Positions 11,688 to 21,155 of a stretch of DNA of 64,000 nucleotides are shown piece after piece. How positions within the stretch are numbered: the stretch's first letter is position 1; each line of letters starts with the position of its first letter. The notes beneath the pieces were generated by a model that was given only the letters and a program-made list of their open reading frames with translations, did no database searches and had not been told where the DNA came from. The translations under genes and the position numbers were made by a program. The stretch is from Jannaschia rubra. Lineage in GTDB: Bacteria > Pseudomonadota > Alphaproteobacteria > Rhodobacterales > Rhodobacteraceae. The stretch covers positions 248,001 through 312,000 of the forward strand of contig NZ_CXPG01000012.1 of the NCBI RefSeq assembly GCF_001403735.1. The letters run 5' to 3'.

Positions 11688-12290
11688 ATGGCCAAGCTCT
11701 ACTTCCATTATTCGACGATGAACGCGGGCAAGAGCACGCTGCTTTTGCAGGCGTCTTACAACTACATCGAGCGTGGGATGCAGACCTATCTGCTGACCGC
11801 GAACTTCGATGACCGGGCGGGCAAGGGGCGGATCGCCAGCCGGATCGGGATCGAGGCCGAAGCCGACACCTGGGCCGCGGACACCGACCTTTTCGCAATG
11901 ATCGAGGCGCGGCTGGCGCAGGGGCCCTGCGCCTGCGTGCTGGTGGACGAGGCGCAGTGGCTGTCGCGCGAACAGGTCTGGCAGCTGGCGCGCGTGGCCG
12001 ACGATCTGGACATGCCGGTCATGGCCTACGGCCTTCGCGTCGATTTCCGGGGCGAACTGTTCCCCGGCTCGGCCGCGATGCTGGCGCTGGCCGATGTCCT
12101 GCGCGAGGTGCGGACCATCTGCCACTGCGGACGCAAGGCCACCATGGTCATCCGCATGGGCCCCGACGGTCGCGCCCTGACCGAAGGCGCGCAGGTCGAG
12201 GTGGGCGGCAACGACCGCTACGTCAGCCTGTGTCGCCGCCATTTCCGCGAGGCGACGGGCGACCGGGTGCCCCCCGAAGCGCCCGTCTGA
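11688..12290 (+). CDS. tdk: Thymidine kinase
   Basis: A 200-aa type II thymidine kinase phosphorylating thymidine to dTMP in pyrimidine salvage. The P-loop MNAGKST is at residues 11-17 and the Walker B-like VLVDEAQWL near 85-93. The lasso and zinc region has CHCGRKA near 145 and a C-terminal CRRH. Length is normal. The ATG lies 9 nt after the KAS III stop, so the two genes are probably co-transcribed. The next gene is convergent, 14 nt away. Confidence 0.95.
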   Translation: MAKLYFHYSTMNAGKSTLLLQASYNYIERGMQTYLLTANFDDRAGKGRIASRIGIEAEADTWAADTDLFAMIEARLAQGPCACVLVDEAQWLSREQVWQLARVADDLDMPVMAYGLRVDFRGELFPGSAAMLALADVLREVRTICHCGRKATMVIRMGPDGRALTEGAQVEVGGNDRYVSLCRRHFREATGDRVPPEAPV

Positions 12291-12304
12291 CGGGGCGCCG
12301 CGCG

Positions 12305-13630
12305 TCAGGCCATAAGGTCGGCGAGCAGGCGTTCCGCACGGCGGATCAATCGCGGCAGGTCGATGGTCATCAGATGCCCGTCGCGCACGACCTGCCGCCC
12401 TTCGACGAACAGGTCGCGCACCTTCCGCGGCCCGGCCAGAAGCAGGGCGGAGCGGTCCCAGTTTCCCGCGGCCTCGACCCCGTTCATGTCCCATATGGCA
12501 ATGTCGGCGCGGAACCCCGGCGCGATCCGGCCACAGTCGTCGCGGCCAAGCACTTCCGCACCGCCGCGCGTGGAGAGACGCAGCGCCTCCGCCCCCGACA
12601 TCGCATCCGCCCCGCGCGACACGCGGGCGAGCAACATGGCCTGCCGCGCCTCGTCCACCAGCGAGGCCGCGTCGTTCGAGGCCGACCCGTCCACGCCGAT
12701 CCCCACCCGCACGCCAGCGTCGACCATGGCGCGCACCGGCGCGATACCCGACCCGAGGCGGCAGTTGGAGCAGGGGCAGTGCGCGACGCCGGTGCCGGTG
12801 CGGGCAAAGAGCGCGATCTCGTCCGCGTCCAGCTTGACGCAATGGGCGTGCCAGACGTCATCGCCGGTCCAGCCGAGATCCTCCGCGTATTGACCGGGGC
12901 GGCAGCCGAAGCGTTCGAGCGAGAAGGCCACGTCCTCGTCGTTCTCGGCCAGGTGGGTGTGCAGGCGCACCCCCTTGTCACGGGCGAGGATGGCGGCGTC
13001 GCGCATCAACTCGCGGCTGACGGAAAAGGGCGAACAGGGAGCCACGCCGACCCGGCACATCGAGCCCGGCGCGGCGTCGTGGAAGGCGTCGATCACGCGG
13101 ATCGCATCCTCAAGGATTGTGGTCTCGTCCTCGACCAGGGCGTCGGGCGGCAGGCCACCGGCGGATTCGCCGATGGACATGGCGCCCCGCGTCGGGTGGA
13201 ACCGCAGGCCGACCTCGGCCGCCGCGTGGATCGTGTCGTCGAGCCGCACCCCGTTCGGAAACAAATAGAGATGGTCCGATGACATGGAGCAGCCAGACAG
13301 CGCCAGTTCCGCCAGCCCGAGCTGCGTCGCCACCGCGACATGGTCCGGCGTGAACCGCGCCCAGATCGGATAGAGCGTCCGCAGCCAGCCGAACAGGAGC
13401 GCGTCCTGCCCCGCCGGTACCGCGCGCGTCAGCGTCTGGTAGAGGTGATGGTGCGTGTTGACGAGGCCCGGCGTCACGAGGCAGCCCTGCGCCGCGATCA
13501 CCTGCCCCTGCGTCGTCTGCCCCTGCCCCACCGCCGCGATCACCCCGTCGCGGATCAGGACGTCGTTACCGGCCGCCCCGTCGTCCATGGTGGCGACATG
13601 GGCCGCGCCGCGGATCAGCGTCTCAGCCAT
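12305..13630 (-). CDS. 8-oxoguanine deaminase (amidohydrolase family)
   Basis: A 441-aa metal-dependent amidohydrolase of the guanine deaminase / AtzB-like group. Metal and active-site motifs are visible: NTHHHLYQTLTR near 60, HTHLAEND in the middle, the His of WHAHCVKLD, and GIGVDGSASND near 315. Members with this pattern are 8-oxoguanine deaminases, which convert 8-oxoguanine to urate; related enzymes dechlorinate or deaminate triazines, so the substrate is inferred. The start overlaps the end of the upstream phosphatase gene by 8 nt, implying co-translation. Confidence 0.85.
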   Translation of the reverse strand: MAETLIRGAAHVATMDDGAAGNDVLIRDGVIAAVGQGQTTQGQVIAAQGCLVTPGLVNTHHHLYQTLTRAVPAGQDALLFGWLRTLYPIWARFTPDHVAVATQLGLAELALSGCSMSSDHLYLFPNGVRLDDTIHAAAEVGLRFHPTRGAMSIGESAGGLPPDALVEDETTILEDAIRVIDAFHDAAPGSMCRVGVAPCSPFSVSRELMRDAAILARDKGVRLHTHLAENDEDVAFSLERFGCRPGQYAEDLGWTGDDVWHAHCVKLDADEIALFARTGTGVAHCPCSNCRLGSGIAPVRAMVDAGVRVGIGVDGSASNDAASLVDEARQAMLLARVSRGADAMSGAEALRLSTRGGAEVLGRDDCGRIAPGFRADIAIWDMNGVEAAGNWDRSALLLAGPRKVRDLFVEGRQVVRDGHLMTIDLPRLIRRAERLLADLMA

Positions 13631-14411
13631 TCAGGACCTCCAGCGCGGCGCGGTGCAGGGCGGGGTTCGCGGCGGCGATGACGCGGCCGCCGTGGTGGGC
13701 CGGCCCGCCGGTCCAACCGGTCACGATGCCGCCCGCCGCGCGGATGACGGCCATGGGCGCGGCGATGTCATGGGGTTGCAGCCCCGCCTCGACCACCAGA
13801 TCGACGTGGCCGGCGGCAAGCAGGGCATAGGCATAGCAGTCCAGCCCATAGCGCGTCAGGCGGCAGCGAGCGGCGAGACGGTGGAAGGCCCCGCCCTCCT
13901 CCGCCGTGCCGACCTCGGGGAAGGTGCTGAGGATGGTGGCCCGATCCAGCCGCTCGGTCACGCTGACGGTCAAGGCGCGGCGGTCGTCGCCTCGCGTCCA
14001 GGTGGCACCGTCCGGTGCGCCCTCGAACCGTTCGCCGGTGAAGGGTTGATCGACGACGCCGAAGAACGGCCCGTCCGCGTCCTGAACCGCGATCAGCACG
14101 CCCCAGGTCGGCGACCCAGAGATGAAGGCGCGCGTGCCGTCGATGGGGTCCAGCACCCAGGTCAGGTCGCTCGTGCCGGGGGTCGCGCCCATCTCCTCGC
14201 CCAGGATCCCGTCGTGCGGGCGGCGGGCGGCGAGGATGTCGCGCATCGTCCGCTCGGCCTCGCGATCGGCGATGGTGACGGGGTCGAAATCGTCCCGCTT
14301 GCTGTCGACGGTCATGGGGCGGCGAAAGTGGCGCAGGGTGACGCCCCGCGCGGCGTCGGCCAGCGCATGTGCCGTGGCGCGGATGGCGGGCAGGTCGGCG
14401 GTTCGGTCCAT
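13623..14411 (-). CDS. hisN: Inositol-monophosphatase family phosphatase, HisN-like
   Basis: A 262-aa Mg-dependent phosphatase. Motifs in order are DFDPVTIADREAE, GEEMG (metal Glu), WVLDPIDGTRAFISG (the DPIDGT signature), and a C-terminal EAGLQPHDIAAPMAVIRAAGG. The combination of GTRAFISG and LQPHD is typical of proteobacterial histidinol-phosphatases (HisN) rather than SuhB, and histidine synthesis is the most likely role. The start at 14411 was chosen by family N-terminal length; the frame runs through into the upstream region without similarity. Its 3' end overlaps the 8-oxoguanine deaminase start. Confidence 0.85.
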   Translation of the reverse strand: MDRTADLPAIRATAHALADAARGVTLRHFRRPMTVDSKRDDFDPVTIADREAERTMRDILAARRPHDGILGEEMGATPGTSDLTWVLDPIDGTRAFISGSPTWGVLIAVQDADGPFFGVVDQPFTGERFEGAPDGATWTRGDDRRALTVSVTERLDRATILSTFPEVGTAEEGGAFHRLAARCRLTRYGLDCYAYALLAAGHVDLVVEAGLQPHDIAAPMAVIRAAGGIVTGWTGGPAHHGGRVIAAANPALHRAALEVLNG

Positions 14412-14513
14412 GGCACGGGGGTCGCACCGGGGGGCGCGCCGGTCAACGCCTTTCGTCTTGCGTCCCCGCACCACCGCGGGCCACATCGGCCGAAACCGAA
14501 GGGAGAGACCTCC

Positions 14514-15473
14514 ATGCGTGCCTATCAGGTCACCGGCCCCGGAACCGCCGGCCTCGTCCACGACCTTGACCGGCCGACCCCCGGCGCAGGGCAAGTCGCC
14601 CTGGAGATCGAGGCGGCGGCGCTCAACTTCGCCGACCTTCTCATGATCGAAGGCAGCTATCAGGACACGCCGTCCCTCCCCTTCGTTCCGGGGATGGAGG
14701 TCTGCGGAACCGTCAGTGCCCACGGACCGGACGTGACCGGGCCCGCTATCGGCACTCGTGTCGCAGTCTTCGGCGGACATGGCGGGCTGGCCCAATACGG
14801 GTGCTTTCCGGCGGATCGGGCCGTGCCCGTGCCGGACGACATGCCGTCCGACGTCGCCGCCGCCTTCATCGTCGCCTGGTCCACGAGCCATGTGGCGCTG
14901 ACGCATCGCGCGCGGTTGCAGGCGGGCGAGCGGTTGCTGGTGCTGGGGGCCGCGGGCGGCGTGGGCCTTACGGCGGTGGACCTGGGCGCCCGGATGGGGG
15001 CCGAGGTGGTTGCCATGGCGCGCGGCGCCGACAAGCTCGCCATCGCGGGGCAGCACGGTGCGGCACATCTGATCGACGCGGAGACGCCCGATCTGCGCGG
15101 CGCGCTGAAGGCGCTCGGAGGGGTGGACGTGGTCTATGACGCGGTGGGAGGCGACGCGGCGCAGGCCGCCTTCCGCGCGATACGGCCGGGGGGGCGATAC
15201 CTTGTCATCGGCTTCGCCAGCGGCACGGTGCCGACGTTTCCGGCCAATCACCTGATGGTCAAGAACGTGGACCTGATCGGTTTCTACTGGGGCGGCACGC
15301 TGACCTTTGCGCCGAAGGTCATCACCGACAGCATCGCCGCGCTGTTCGGGATGTATGCCGCCGGCGACATCCGCCCGCACATCAGCCACAGCCTGCCGCT
15401 CGAACGGGTGGAGGAGGCGCTCGGCCTGCTGCGCGACCGCAAGGCGACGGGCAAGGTGGTCGTCACGATCTGA
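14514..15473 (+). CDS. NADPH:quinone oxidoreductase family protein (zinc-independent MDR)
   Basis: A 319-aa medium-chain dehydrogenase/reductase. It has the GroES-like N-terminal domain with ALNFADLLMIEGSYQ and PFVPGMEVCG, and the Rossmann motif VLGAAGGVGLTAVDLG (about 142-157). The structural-zinc cysteines of alcohol dehydrogenases are absent, as expected for quinone oxidoreductases. The start has GGGAGAG upstream. It is divergent from hisN and overlaps the convergent LysR gene by 11 nt at its 3' end. The substrate is unknown; quinones or enals are likely. Confidence 0.88.
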   Translation: MRAYQVTGPGTAGLVHDLDRPTPGAGQVALEIEAAALNFADLLMIEGSYQDTPSLPFVPGMEVCGTVSAHGPDVTGPAIGTRVAVFGGHGGLAQYGCFPADRAVPVPDDMPSDVAAAFIVAWSTSHVALTHRARLQAGERLLVLGAAGGVGLTAVDLGARMGAEVVAMARGADKLAIAGQHGAAHLIDAETPDLRGALKALGGVDVVYDAVGGDAAQAAFRAIRPGGRYLVIGFASGTVPTFPANHLMVKNVDLIGFYWGGTLTFAPKVITDSIAALFGMYAAGDIRPHISHSLPLERVEEALGLLRDRKATGKVVVTI

Positions 15474-16377
15474 TCCGCGCCAGCCCGCCGGACGCCGCGA
15501 CCAAGGGACGGCGCGTTGCGGGGGCGAGTGCGCCATAGACGTCGCGCAGGATCTCCAGCAGGCGGTCGCGCGTGGGGTCGCGCCCGGTATCCGCGGACAG
15601 AAGCATGATGCCCACGTCGCCCATGTCAGGCAGCGCGCCGCCATGGGGCACGGGCGCGGTTTCCGGCGTGTCGAAGCCGTCGATGACCACGTGGCAGGCC
15701 AGATCGGCGCTGACGCTGGCGTCGACGGCGCGGCTCGATTCGGCACTGATGGCCACATCCCAGGGGATGCCGGCAGCATCGAGCGCATCCTGCGCGCGGG
15801 TGCGGAAGACGCAGGCGTTCTCGAAGGCCAGGGGAAGGGGCCGCCGCGTCCAGGCCGTGCCCTGCTCCGCCCCGACCCAGACGAGCGGCAGACGCACGAG
15901 TTCGGTGCCGCCGGCGGGTGGCGCGGCCTCGGTCGTGAGGATGACGTCGCAGCGGCCTTCCGCGAACATCTGGTGCAACGTGGTCGTGACGCTCGACAGC
16001 AGGCTGATGCGGACGCGCGGATAATCGGCGGCAAAGGCCCGCAGGACGGCGGGGATGCAGCGCGACACGATGTCATGCGGCACGCCCAGCCGGATCTCGC
16101 CTTCGGGCGCCACGTCACGCATCCGGTCGAGCAATTCGTCGTTCAGGGTCAGCATCCGGCGGGCATGGGCCAGCGCCTTTTCCCCGTCGGGCGTCAGGCG
16201 CACGCCGCGGGCGGTCCGGTCCAGCAGGCGGGCGTCGAGCATCTGCTCCAGCCGGATGACCTGCATCGACACGGCGGACTGCGTCAGGTGCAGCAGAGCC
16301 GCCGCGCGGGTCACGCTGCCAGTGGCGGCGACGGTGGTGAACGCCCGCAGGGCGGTCAGGTCGAGGTTCCGGGCCAT
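15463..16377 (-). CDS. LysR family transcriptional regulator
   Basis: A 304-aa regulator with an N-terminal winged helix-turn-helix (LTALRAFTTVAATGSVTRAA, QSAVSMQVIRLEQML) and a LysR effector-binding domain from about residue 90. The start at 16377 (MARNLDLTALR) fits the family and has AAAGGA upstream; the frame extends 32 codons further without support. The target is not evident. It is tail-to-tail with the quinone oxidoreductase (11-nt overlap) and divergent from the Bax-inhibitor gene, either of which could be regulated. Confidence 0.92.
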   Translation of the reverse strand: MARNLDLTALRAFTTVAATGSVTRAAALLHLTQSAVSMQVIRLEQMLDARLLDRTARGVRLTPDGEKALAHARRMLTLNDELLDRMRDVAPEGEIRLGVPHDIVSRCIPAVLRAFAADYPRVRISLLSSVTTTLHQMFAEGRCDVILTTEAAPPAGGTELVRLPLVWVGAEQGTAWTRRPLPLAFENACVFRTRAQDALDAAGIPWDVAISAESSRAVDASVSADLACHVVIDGFDTPETAPVPHGGALPDMGDVGIMLLSADTGRDPTRDRLLEILRDVYGALAPATRRPLVAASGGLARIRS

Positions 16378-16539
16378 GGTGTTCCTTTCGGAGGCGACGA
16401 TAGCAGCCCGTCGGTCATGACGGAAATCGAATGGGGAGATGGGTGACATCACGACCTGCAATGGCCTGACCATTGAGGCAGAACACCTGCGCCATAGCGA
16501 ATATCAATCAAAGTCACGAAAACGCCTTGAATTGACAGC

Positions 16540-16568
16540 TTGAAAACCGTCGCCTCGCGCCCGATATT
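16540..16568 (+). promoter_or_regulatory. Candidate promoter for the BI-1 gene
   Basis: TTGAAA (16540-16545) and GATATT (16563-16568) are separated by 17 nt, a good sigma-70-type match (5/6 and 4/6). Together they predict a 5' leader of about 50 nt before the ATG at 16627. The surrounding 16480-16545 stretch is locally AT-richer than the genes beside it. Confidence 0.5.
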
Positions 16569-16626
16569 GACCGGCGAGGGGTTCCATTCCGGCGCCCCAC
16601 CCCATGCATCCTTCTGGAGGAGCCAC

Positions 16627-17409
16627 ATGGCACAATTCGACGCCCTGCGGACCGGCTCGGTTTCCGGCGCCCGCGCTGCGGAGATCGATCAGGGCCTCCG
16701 CGCCCACATGAATAAGGTCTACGGCACGATGTCCGTGGGCATGCTCATCACGTTCGCGGCGGCTTGGGCCCTGTCGGGCCTGGCCACGACGACCGATCCG
16801 TCGCTGGCCGTGGCGCAGATGGGCAACGGCACGATGATCACGTCCTTCGGCGAGGCGCTGTATTTCTCGCCGCTGCGCTGGCTCGTCATGTTCGCACCGC
16901 TGATCTTCGTCTTCGGCTTCTCGGCCATGATCAACCGCATGTCCGCGGCCACGGCGCAGATCGTCTTCTATGCCTTCGCGGCGGTCATGGGGATGTCGCT
17001 CAGCTCGATCTTCATCGTCTTCACGGGCGTATCCATCGCGCAGACCTTCCTGATCACGGCGATCGCCTTCGCGGGCCTGTCGCTCTACGGCTACACCACC
17101 AAGAAGGACCTGTCCGGCATCGGCACGTTCCTCATCATGGGGGTGATCGGCCTGATCGTGGCGATGGTCGTCAACCTGTTCCTGCAGTCGGGGCCGCTGG
17201 CCATGGCGATCTCGGCCATCGGTGTGCTGATCTTCGCGGCGCTGACCGCCTATGACACGCAGAAGATCAAGAACGACTACATCGCGCACGCCGTGCACGG
17301 CGACGCCGAATGGCTGGGGAAGGCCGCGATCATGGGCGCGCTGAGCCTGTATCTCGACTTCATCAACATGTTCATGTTCCTGCTGCAGTTCCTCGGCAAC
17401 CGCGAGTGA
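16627..17409 (+). CDS. Bax inhibitor-1/YccA family membrane protein
   Basis: A 260-aa inner-membrane protein of the BI-1/YccA/YbhL family, whose members modulate FtsH proteolysis or act as pH-sensitive Ca2+ leak channels. Seven hydrophobic segments are visible from about residue 35 onward. The conserved C-terminal signature is AALTAYDTQKIKNDY, and the protein ends in a final membrane helix (LSLYLDFINMFMFLLQFLG). The start has GGAGGAG 6 nt upstream. It stands as a single gene with its own promoter and terminator. Confidence 0.93.
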   Translation: MAQFDALRTGSVSGARAAEIDQGLRAHMNKVYGTMSVGMLITFAAAWALSGLATTTDPSLAVAQMGNGTMITSFGEALYFSPLRWLVMFAPLIFVFGFSAMINRMSAATAQIVFYAFAAVMGMSLSSIFIVFTGVSIAQTFLITAIAFAGLSLYGYTTKKDLSGIGTFLIMGVIGLIVAMVVNLFLQSGPLAMAISAIGVLIFAALTAYDTQKIKNDYIAHAVHGDAEWLGKAAIMGALSLYLDFINMFMFLLQFLGNRE

Positions 17410-17432
17410 CCGCAGGCAGATGACACGGGATG

Positions 17433-17458
17433 GGGCCGCCCTTCGGGGCGGCCCTTTT
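17433..17458 (+). terminator. Intrinsic terminator with TTCG tetraloop
   Basis: GGGCCGCCC (17433-17441) pairs with GGGCGGCCC (17446-17454) around a TTCG loop and is followed by TTTT. It terminates the BI-1 gene and, on the other strand, may also serve the rodA end at 17478. Confidence 0.85.
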
Positions 17459-17477
17459 CGTCTGCGAAAGCGTCAGG

Positions 17478-18644
17478 TCAACGTCGGAACAGCTGCCCTT
17501 CCCCCTGCGCGCGCGGGCGGTGGACATGGGCCGACTGGACGATGCCGAAGGCCAGCATCAGGACCAGCATGGCCGATCCGCCGTAGCTGACCAGCGGCAG
17601 GGGCACGCCGACGACTGGGGCCATGCCCATGACCATCGACATGTTGACTGCGAAGAACAGGAAAAAGGCCACTGCAATGCCCAGCGTGACCAGCGAGGCG
17701 AAGCGGTCCTTCATCCGCAGGGCCGAGACGACGCAGAACGCGATGATGAGGAGATAGAGCGCCAGAAGCGACATCCCCCCAATCAGGCCGAATTCCTCCG
17801 CCAGGGTCGTGAAGATGAAGTCGGTGTGCTTTTCGGGCAGGAAGTTCAGCCTGGCCTGCGTGCCCTGCATGAACCCCTTTCCCGTCCATCCGCCGGACCC
17901 GAGCGCGATCTTCGACTGGGTGATGTGATAGCCTGCGCCGAGAGGGTCGCTGTCGGGGTCGAGGAAGGTATCGATGCGGCGGAACTGGTAATCCTTGATG
18001 AGTTGCCACGCCGTCCCGCGCGATTTGATGACCAGCGTGACGAGGCCCACGGCCGCGCCGATCACCGTTGCGAAATAGGCCCAGTGAACCCCTGCCAGGA
18101 ACATCACCGCCCCGCCGCCGGCCAGAAGCAGGATTGCGGTGCCGAGGTCGGGCTGTTTCAACACCAGCGCCGTGGGCAGCAGGATGAGAAGGATGGGCAC
18201 GATGACCCATTGCGGCCGGCTGACCCTGTTGGCGGGAAGCCAGTCGTAATAGGCCGCGAGCATCAGGACCAGCGCCACCTTCATCAGCTCCGAAGGCTGA
18301 AGGCGCATGAACCCGAGCTCGATCCACCGCTGCGCGCCGCCGCCGGTCGCACCGATCAGCTCGACCGCCACGAGAAGCAACAGCGTGACGCCGTAAATCG
18401 CGGGCGAGACGTTGCGCCAGAACCAGATCGGCACCATCGCCACCGCGAACATGAGACCGAGACCCAGGACGAAGCGCTGCATCTGCGGTTCGGCCCAGCG
18501 CCAGTTTCCACCGGCCACGGAATAGAGAACCATGAAGCCGATGCAGGCGACCGCCGTGATCAGCAGCACCAGACCCCAGTTGAGCGCCAGCAGCTTGCCC
18601 GGACCGGCCGGGACACGGGCGACGTTGTATTCAAGATAGCTCAT
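17478..18644 (-). CDS. rodA: Rod shape-determining peptidoglycan polymerase RodA
   Basis: A 388-aa SEDS-family inner-membrane glycosyltransferase that polymerises lipid II for cell elongation with PBP2. Ten hydrophobic segments are visible. The signatures GGGAQRWIELGFMRLQPSELMK, HTDFIFTTLAEEFGLIGG and VGVPLPLVSYGGSAM are those of RodA/FtsW. It is the last gene of the mreBCD-mrdA-rodA run, with a 7-nt gap after mrdA, so it is almost certainly co-transcribed. Confidence 0.95.
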   Translation of the reverse strand: MSYLEYNVARVPAGPGKLLALNWGLVLLITAVACIGFMVLYSVAGGNWRWAEPQMQRFVLGLGLMFAVAMVPIWFWRNVSPAIYGVTLLLLVAVELIGATGGGAQRWIELGFMRLQPSELMKVALVLMLAAYYDWLPANRVSRPQWVIVPILLILLPTALVLKQPDLGTAILLLAGGGAVMFLAGVHWAYFATVIGAAVGLVTLVIKSRGTAWQLIKDYQFRRIDTFLDPDSDPLGAGYHITQSKIALGSGGWTGKGFMQGTQARLNFLPEKHTDFIFTTLAEEFGLIGGMSLLALYLLIIAFCVVSALRMKDRFASLVTLGIAVAFFLFFAVNMSMVMGMAPVVGVPLPLVSYGGSAMLVLMLAFGIVQSAHVHRPRAQGEGQLFRR

Positions 18645-18651
18645 GGCGGGG

Positions 18652-20592
18652 TCAGACCTCGGACTTGACGCGACCGCGCACGACCGTGGGGTTCAGCCGG
18701 AGGCTCGACAGCACCTCGTCGGCCTTCTCACGCTCGGCAGCCGGATAGGCCCCGAGCGGCGGAAGACCCCCGTTCAGCGCATACATGATGGCGTCACGCG
18801 CGATCGGGCCGGCGACGGACGACCCGCCGCCGCCGTGCTCGACCACGACGGCCACGGAATACTTCGGGGCGTCATAGGGCGCATACCCCACGAACAGCGC
18901 ATGGTCGCGGCGGCCCCAGGGCAAGTCTTCGTTGCGGACGACGCCACGGGCCCGTTCGGCCGCCGTGATGTTGCGGACCTGGCTGGTGCCGGACTTCCCC
19001 GCCCATTTCATCCCCGCCATGTCGAACTTTGACCGGCTGCCGGTTCCACCGACGGCGTTGATGACCTGATACATCCCGTTGCGCGCGCCATCGAGATGGC
19101 TACGCGGAATATCCAGCGGACCCTGCACGCCGGATGGCCGCGCGACGCCGTCGACCGACCGGACGAGACGGGGATTGACCTCGAGCCCCGATGCGATGCG
19201 CCCGGTCATCACGGCCAGTTGCAGGGGCGAGGCCAGAACGAAACCCTGCCCGATCGAGGCGTTCAAGCTGTCGCCGATCACCCACTCCTCGCCCCGGCGC
19301 TCGCGTTTCCAGGCGCGGTCGGGAACCAGCCCCTCGCTCACGCTGGTCATCTCAAGGTCGAAGGCCGTGCCGAGACCCAGCTTGCGCGCCATGGCTGCGA
19401 TGCGGTCGATGCCCGTGCGCTGCGCCAGTTCGTAATAGAACACATCGCAACTTTCGCGCAGGGACTTGGCGATATCGACCCAGCCGTGTCCGCCCCGTTT
19501 CCAGCAGTGGAACCGGCGATTTGCCACCTTGGTGTAGCCGCCGCAATAGAACCTGTCGCCGCCGCCGATCTCGCCCGCCTCCAGCCCGGCCATGAGGGTG
19601 ACCATCTTGAAGGTCGATCCGGGCGGGTAGAGGCCCTGCACGATCTTGTTGTGCAGCGGCCGGTGATCATTGTCGCGCAGGCCGGCGTAGTCGGGCACGC
19701 TGATGCCCGAGACGAACAGGTTGGGGTCGTAGCTGGGTGCGCTGACGGCGGCCAGGACGTCGCCGTTGCGAACGTCCATCACCACCGCCGCGGCGCTCTC
19801 CTGACCCAGCCGCGCCTGGATGAAGTTCTGCAATCCCGCGTCGATGGTCAGCTGCACGTCCTGGCCCGACCGACCCTCGGTCCGGCCCAGTTCCCGCATG
19901 ATGCGGCCGGCGGCGTTCTGCTCGACACGGCGGGCCCCGGCCTTTCCGCGCAGCGCCCCTTCCAGCTGCTTCTCGGCGCCGATCTTGCCGATCTGGAACT
20001 GCGGGGTCTGGAGCAGCGGATCGGGGTCCTCCGCCTCGGCGATGTCGCGCTCGGAGACGCGGCCGACATAGCCGATGACGTGGGCGTAGTCGTGGCCCAG
20101 CGGATAGACCCGGCTCAGCCCCACTTCGGGGGTGATCCCCGGCAGCGCGGGCACGTTGACGGCGATGACCGAAAGATCCTCCCACGACAGCCGGTCGGCC
20201 AAGGTGACCGACTGATGCGGACGACGGTCCATCTCGCGCAGGGCGCGCTGAAGCGTCTCCTCGTCGAGCTTCACCAGACCGCGCAGATGCGCGATGACGG
20301 CGTCCACGTCGTCAGCATCTTCGCGGATCATGCTGACGCGGTAGATCTGTTCGTTTCCGGCCAGCACAACACCATTGCGGTCGTAGACCAACCCGCGCGC
20401 GGGGGCGATCAGCCGGACCTTGATGCGGTTTTCCTCGGCCAGCAGAAGGAACTCGTCGGCCTGATCGACCTGAAGATGCCGCATCCGCCCAAGAAGCAAC
20501 GCACCGAACCCGAGCTGCATCCCACCCATGACGAGGGCGCGCCGGGTGATCCGTCGGGAAGACAGGGCCTGATCCTGGATGTTGCGCTTCAT
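18652..20592 (-). CDS. mrdA: Penicillin-binding protein 2
   Basis: A 646-aa class B transpeptidase that cross-links peptidoglycan during elongation. A short cytoplasmic tail and one membrane helix (ALVMGGMQLGFGALLLG, about 20-38) precede the PBP dimerisation (pedestal) domain. The transpeptidase domain has the SxxK nucleophile Ser326 (PPGSTFK), SCD, and KSGTSQ. Length is normal for alphaproteobacteria. It partners with RodA, encoded immediately downstream. Confidence 0.96.
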   Translation of the reverse strand: MKRNIQDQALSSRRITRRALVMGGMQLGFGALLLGRMRHLQVDQADEFLLLAEENRIKVRLIAPARGLVYDRNGVVLAGNEQIYRVSMIREDADDVDAVIAHLRGLVKLDEETLQRALREMDRRPHQSVTLADRLSWEDLSVIAVNVPALPGITPEVGLSRVYPLGHDYAHVIGYVGRVSERDIAEAEDPDPLLQTPQFQIGKIGAEKQLEGALRGKAGARRVEQNAAGRIMRELGRTEGRSGQDVQLTIDAGLQNFIQARLGQESAAAVVMDVRNGDVLAAVSAPSYDPNLFVSGISVPDYAGLRDNDHRPLHNKIVQGLYPPGSTFKMVTLMAGLEAGEIGGGDRFYCGGYTKVANRRFHCWKRGGHGWVDIAKSLRESCDVFYYELAQRTGIDRIAAMARKLGLGTAFDLEMTSVSEGLVPDRAWKRERRGEEWVIGDSLNASIGQGFVLASPLQLAVMTGRIASGLEVNPRLVRSVDGVARPSGVQGPLDIPRSHLDGARNGMYQVINAVGGTGSRSKFDMAGMKWAGKSGTSQVRNITAAERARGVVRNEDLPWGRRDHALFVGYAPYDAPKYSVAVVVEHGGGGSSVAGPIARDAIMYALNGGLPPLGAYPAAEREKADEVLSSLRLNPTVVRGRVKSEV

Positions 20593-20626
20593 GGCATCTC
20601 CGGAAGATGAAAAGGGTCGGACCGTC

Positions 20627-21154
20627 TCAGGCGCGGGTGCCGAGGCTGTCGAGTTCGCCGGGAGCGAGCCGCCTGACCCCGATCATCCGCGAGAATACGA
20701 TTGTTGCGGGGTAAAACACAATCGTTGCCAGAGCATGCAACCCCTGCCCTGCGAGGGGCGGTGTCTCGGCGAGAAGCAGCATGAGAGCGACGTGATCGGC
20801 CAGAACGGCGGCCACGACGCAGGCCGAGACCATCGCCACCTCCGACCAGAACGTGAGCACTTCGCCGTGATCGACGCGGCGGCGGAGGTATTCGGACACC
20901 AGAAGCACGATCAGGGCCCAAAGCCCAAGCGGACGCATCAGCAGGAAATCCGCCACCAGAAGGACGAGCAGCAAAAGCCAGAATGGCACGTAGTCGGGGC
21001 GCCGCAGGATCCAGGCCGCCGTCAGACAGAAGATGAGGTCGGGGCCGGGCAGGCCGCCCTCTCCCGCCCCGAAGGGCAGAAGCGCGAAGAACAGGTAGAC
21101 CGCGGAGAGACCCACGAAGACCGCGCGATAGGTCCAGACCGACCGCATCCCCAT
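20627..21154 (-). CDS. mreD: Rod shape-determining protein MreD
   Basis: A 175-aa polytopic inner-membrane protein with five or six hydrophobic segments. MreD is poorly conserved; the identification rests on length, topology, the GPDLIFCLTAAWILRRPDYVP segment and position between mreC and mrdA. The ATG lies one base after the mreC stop, implying coupled translation. It supports the elongasome with MreC and RodA. Confidence 0.9.
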   Translation of the reverse strand: MGMRSVWTYRAVFVGLSAVYLFFALLPFGAGEGGLPGPDLIFCLTAAWILRRPDYVPFWLLLLVLLVADFLLMRPLGLWALIVLLVSEYLRRRVDHGEVLTFWSEVAMVSACVVAAVLADHVALMLLLAETPPLAGQGLHALATIVFYPATIVFSRMIGVRRLAPGELDSLGTRA

Positions 21155-21155
21155 G

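Noticed and set aside
13623-16118. 831-codon frame that would fuse HisN to LysR-region sequence
   Set aside because: The extra 569 N-terminal residues are antisense to the quinone oxidoreductase and have no similarity; the real gene starts at 14411.
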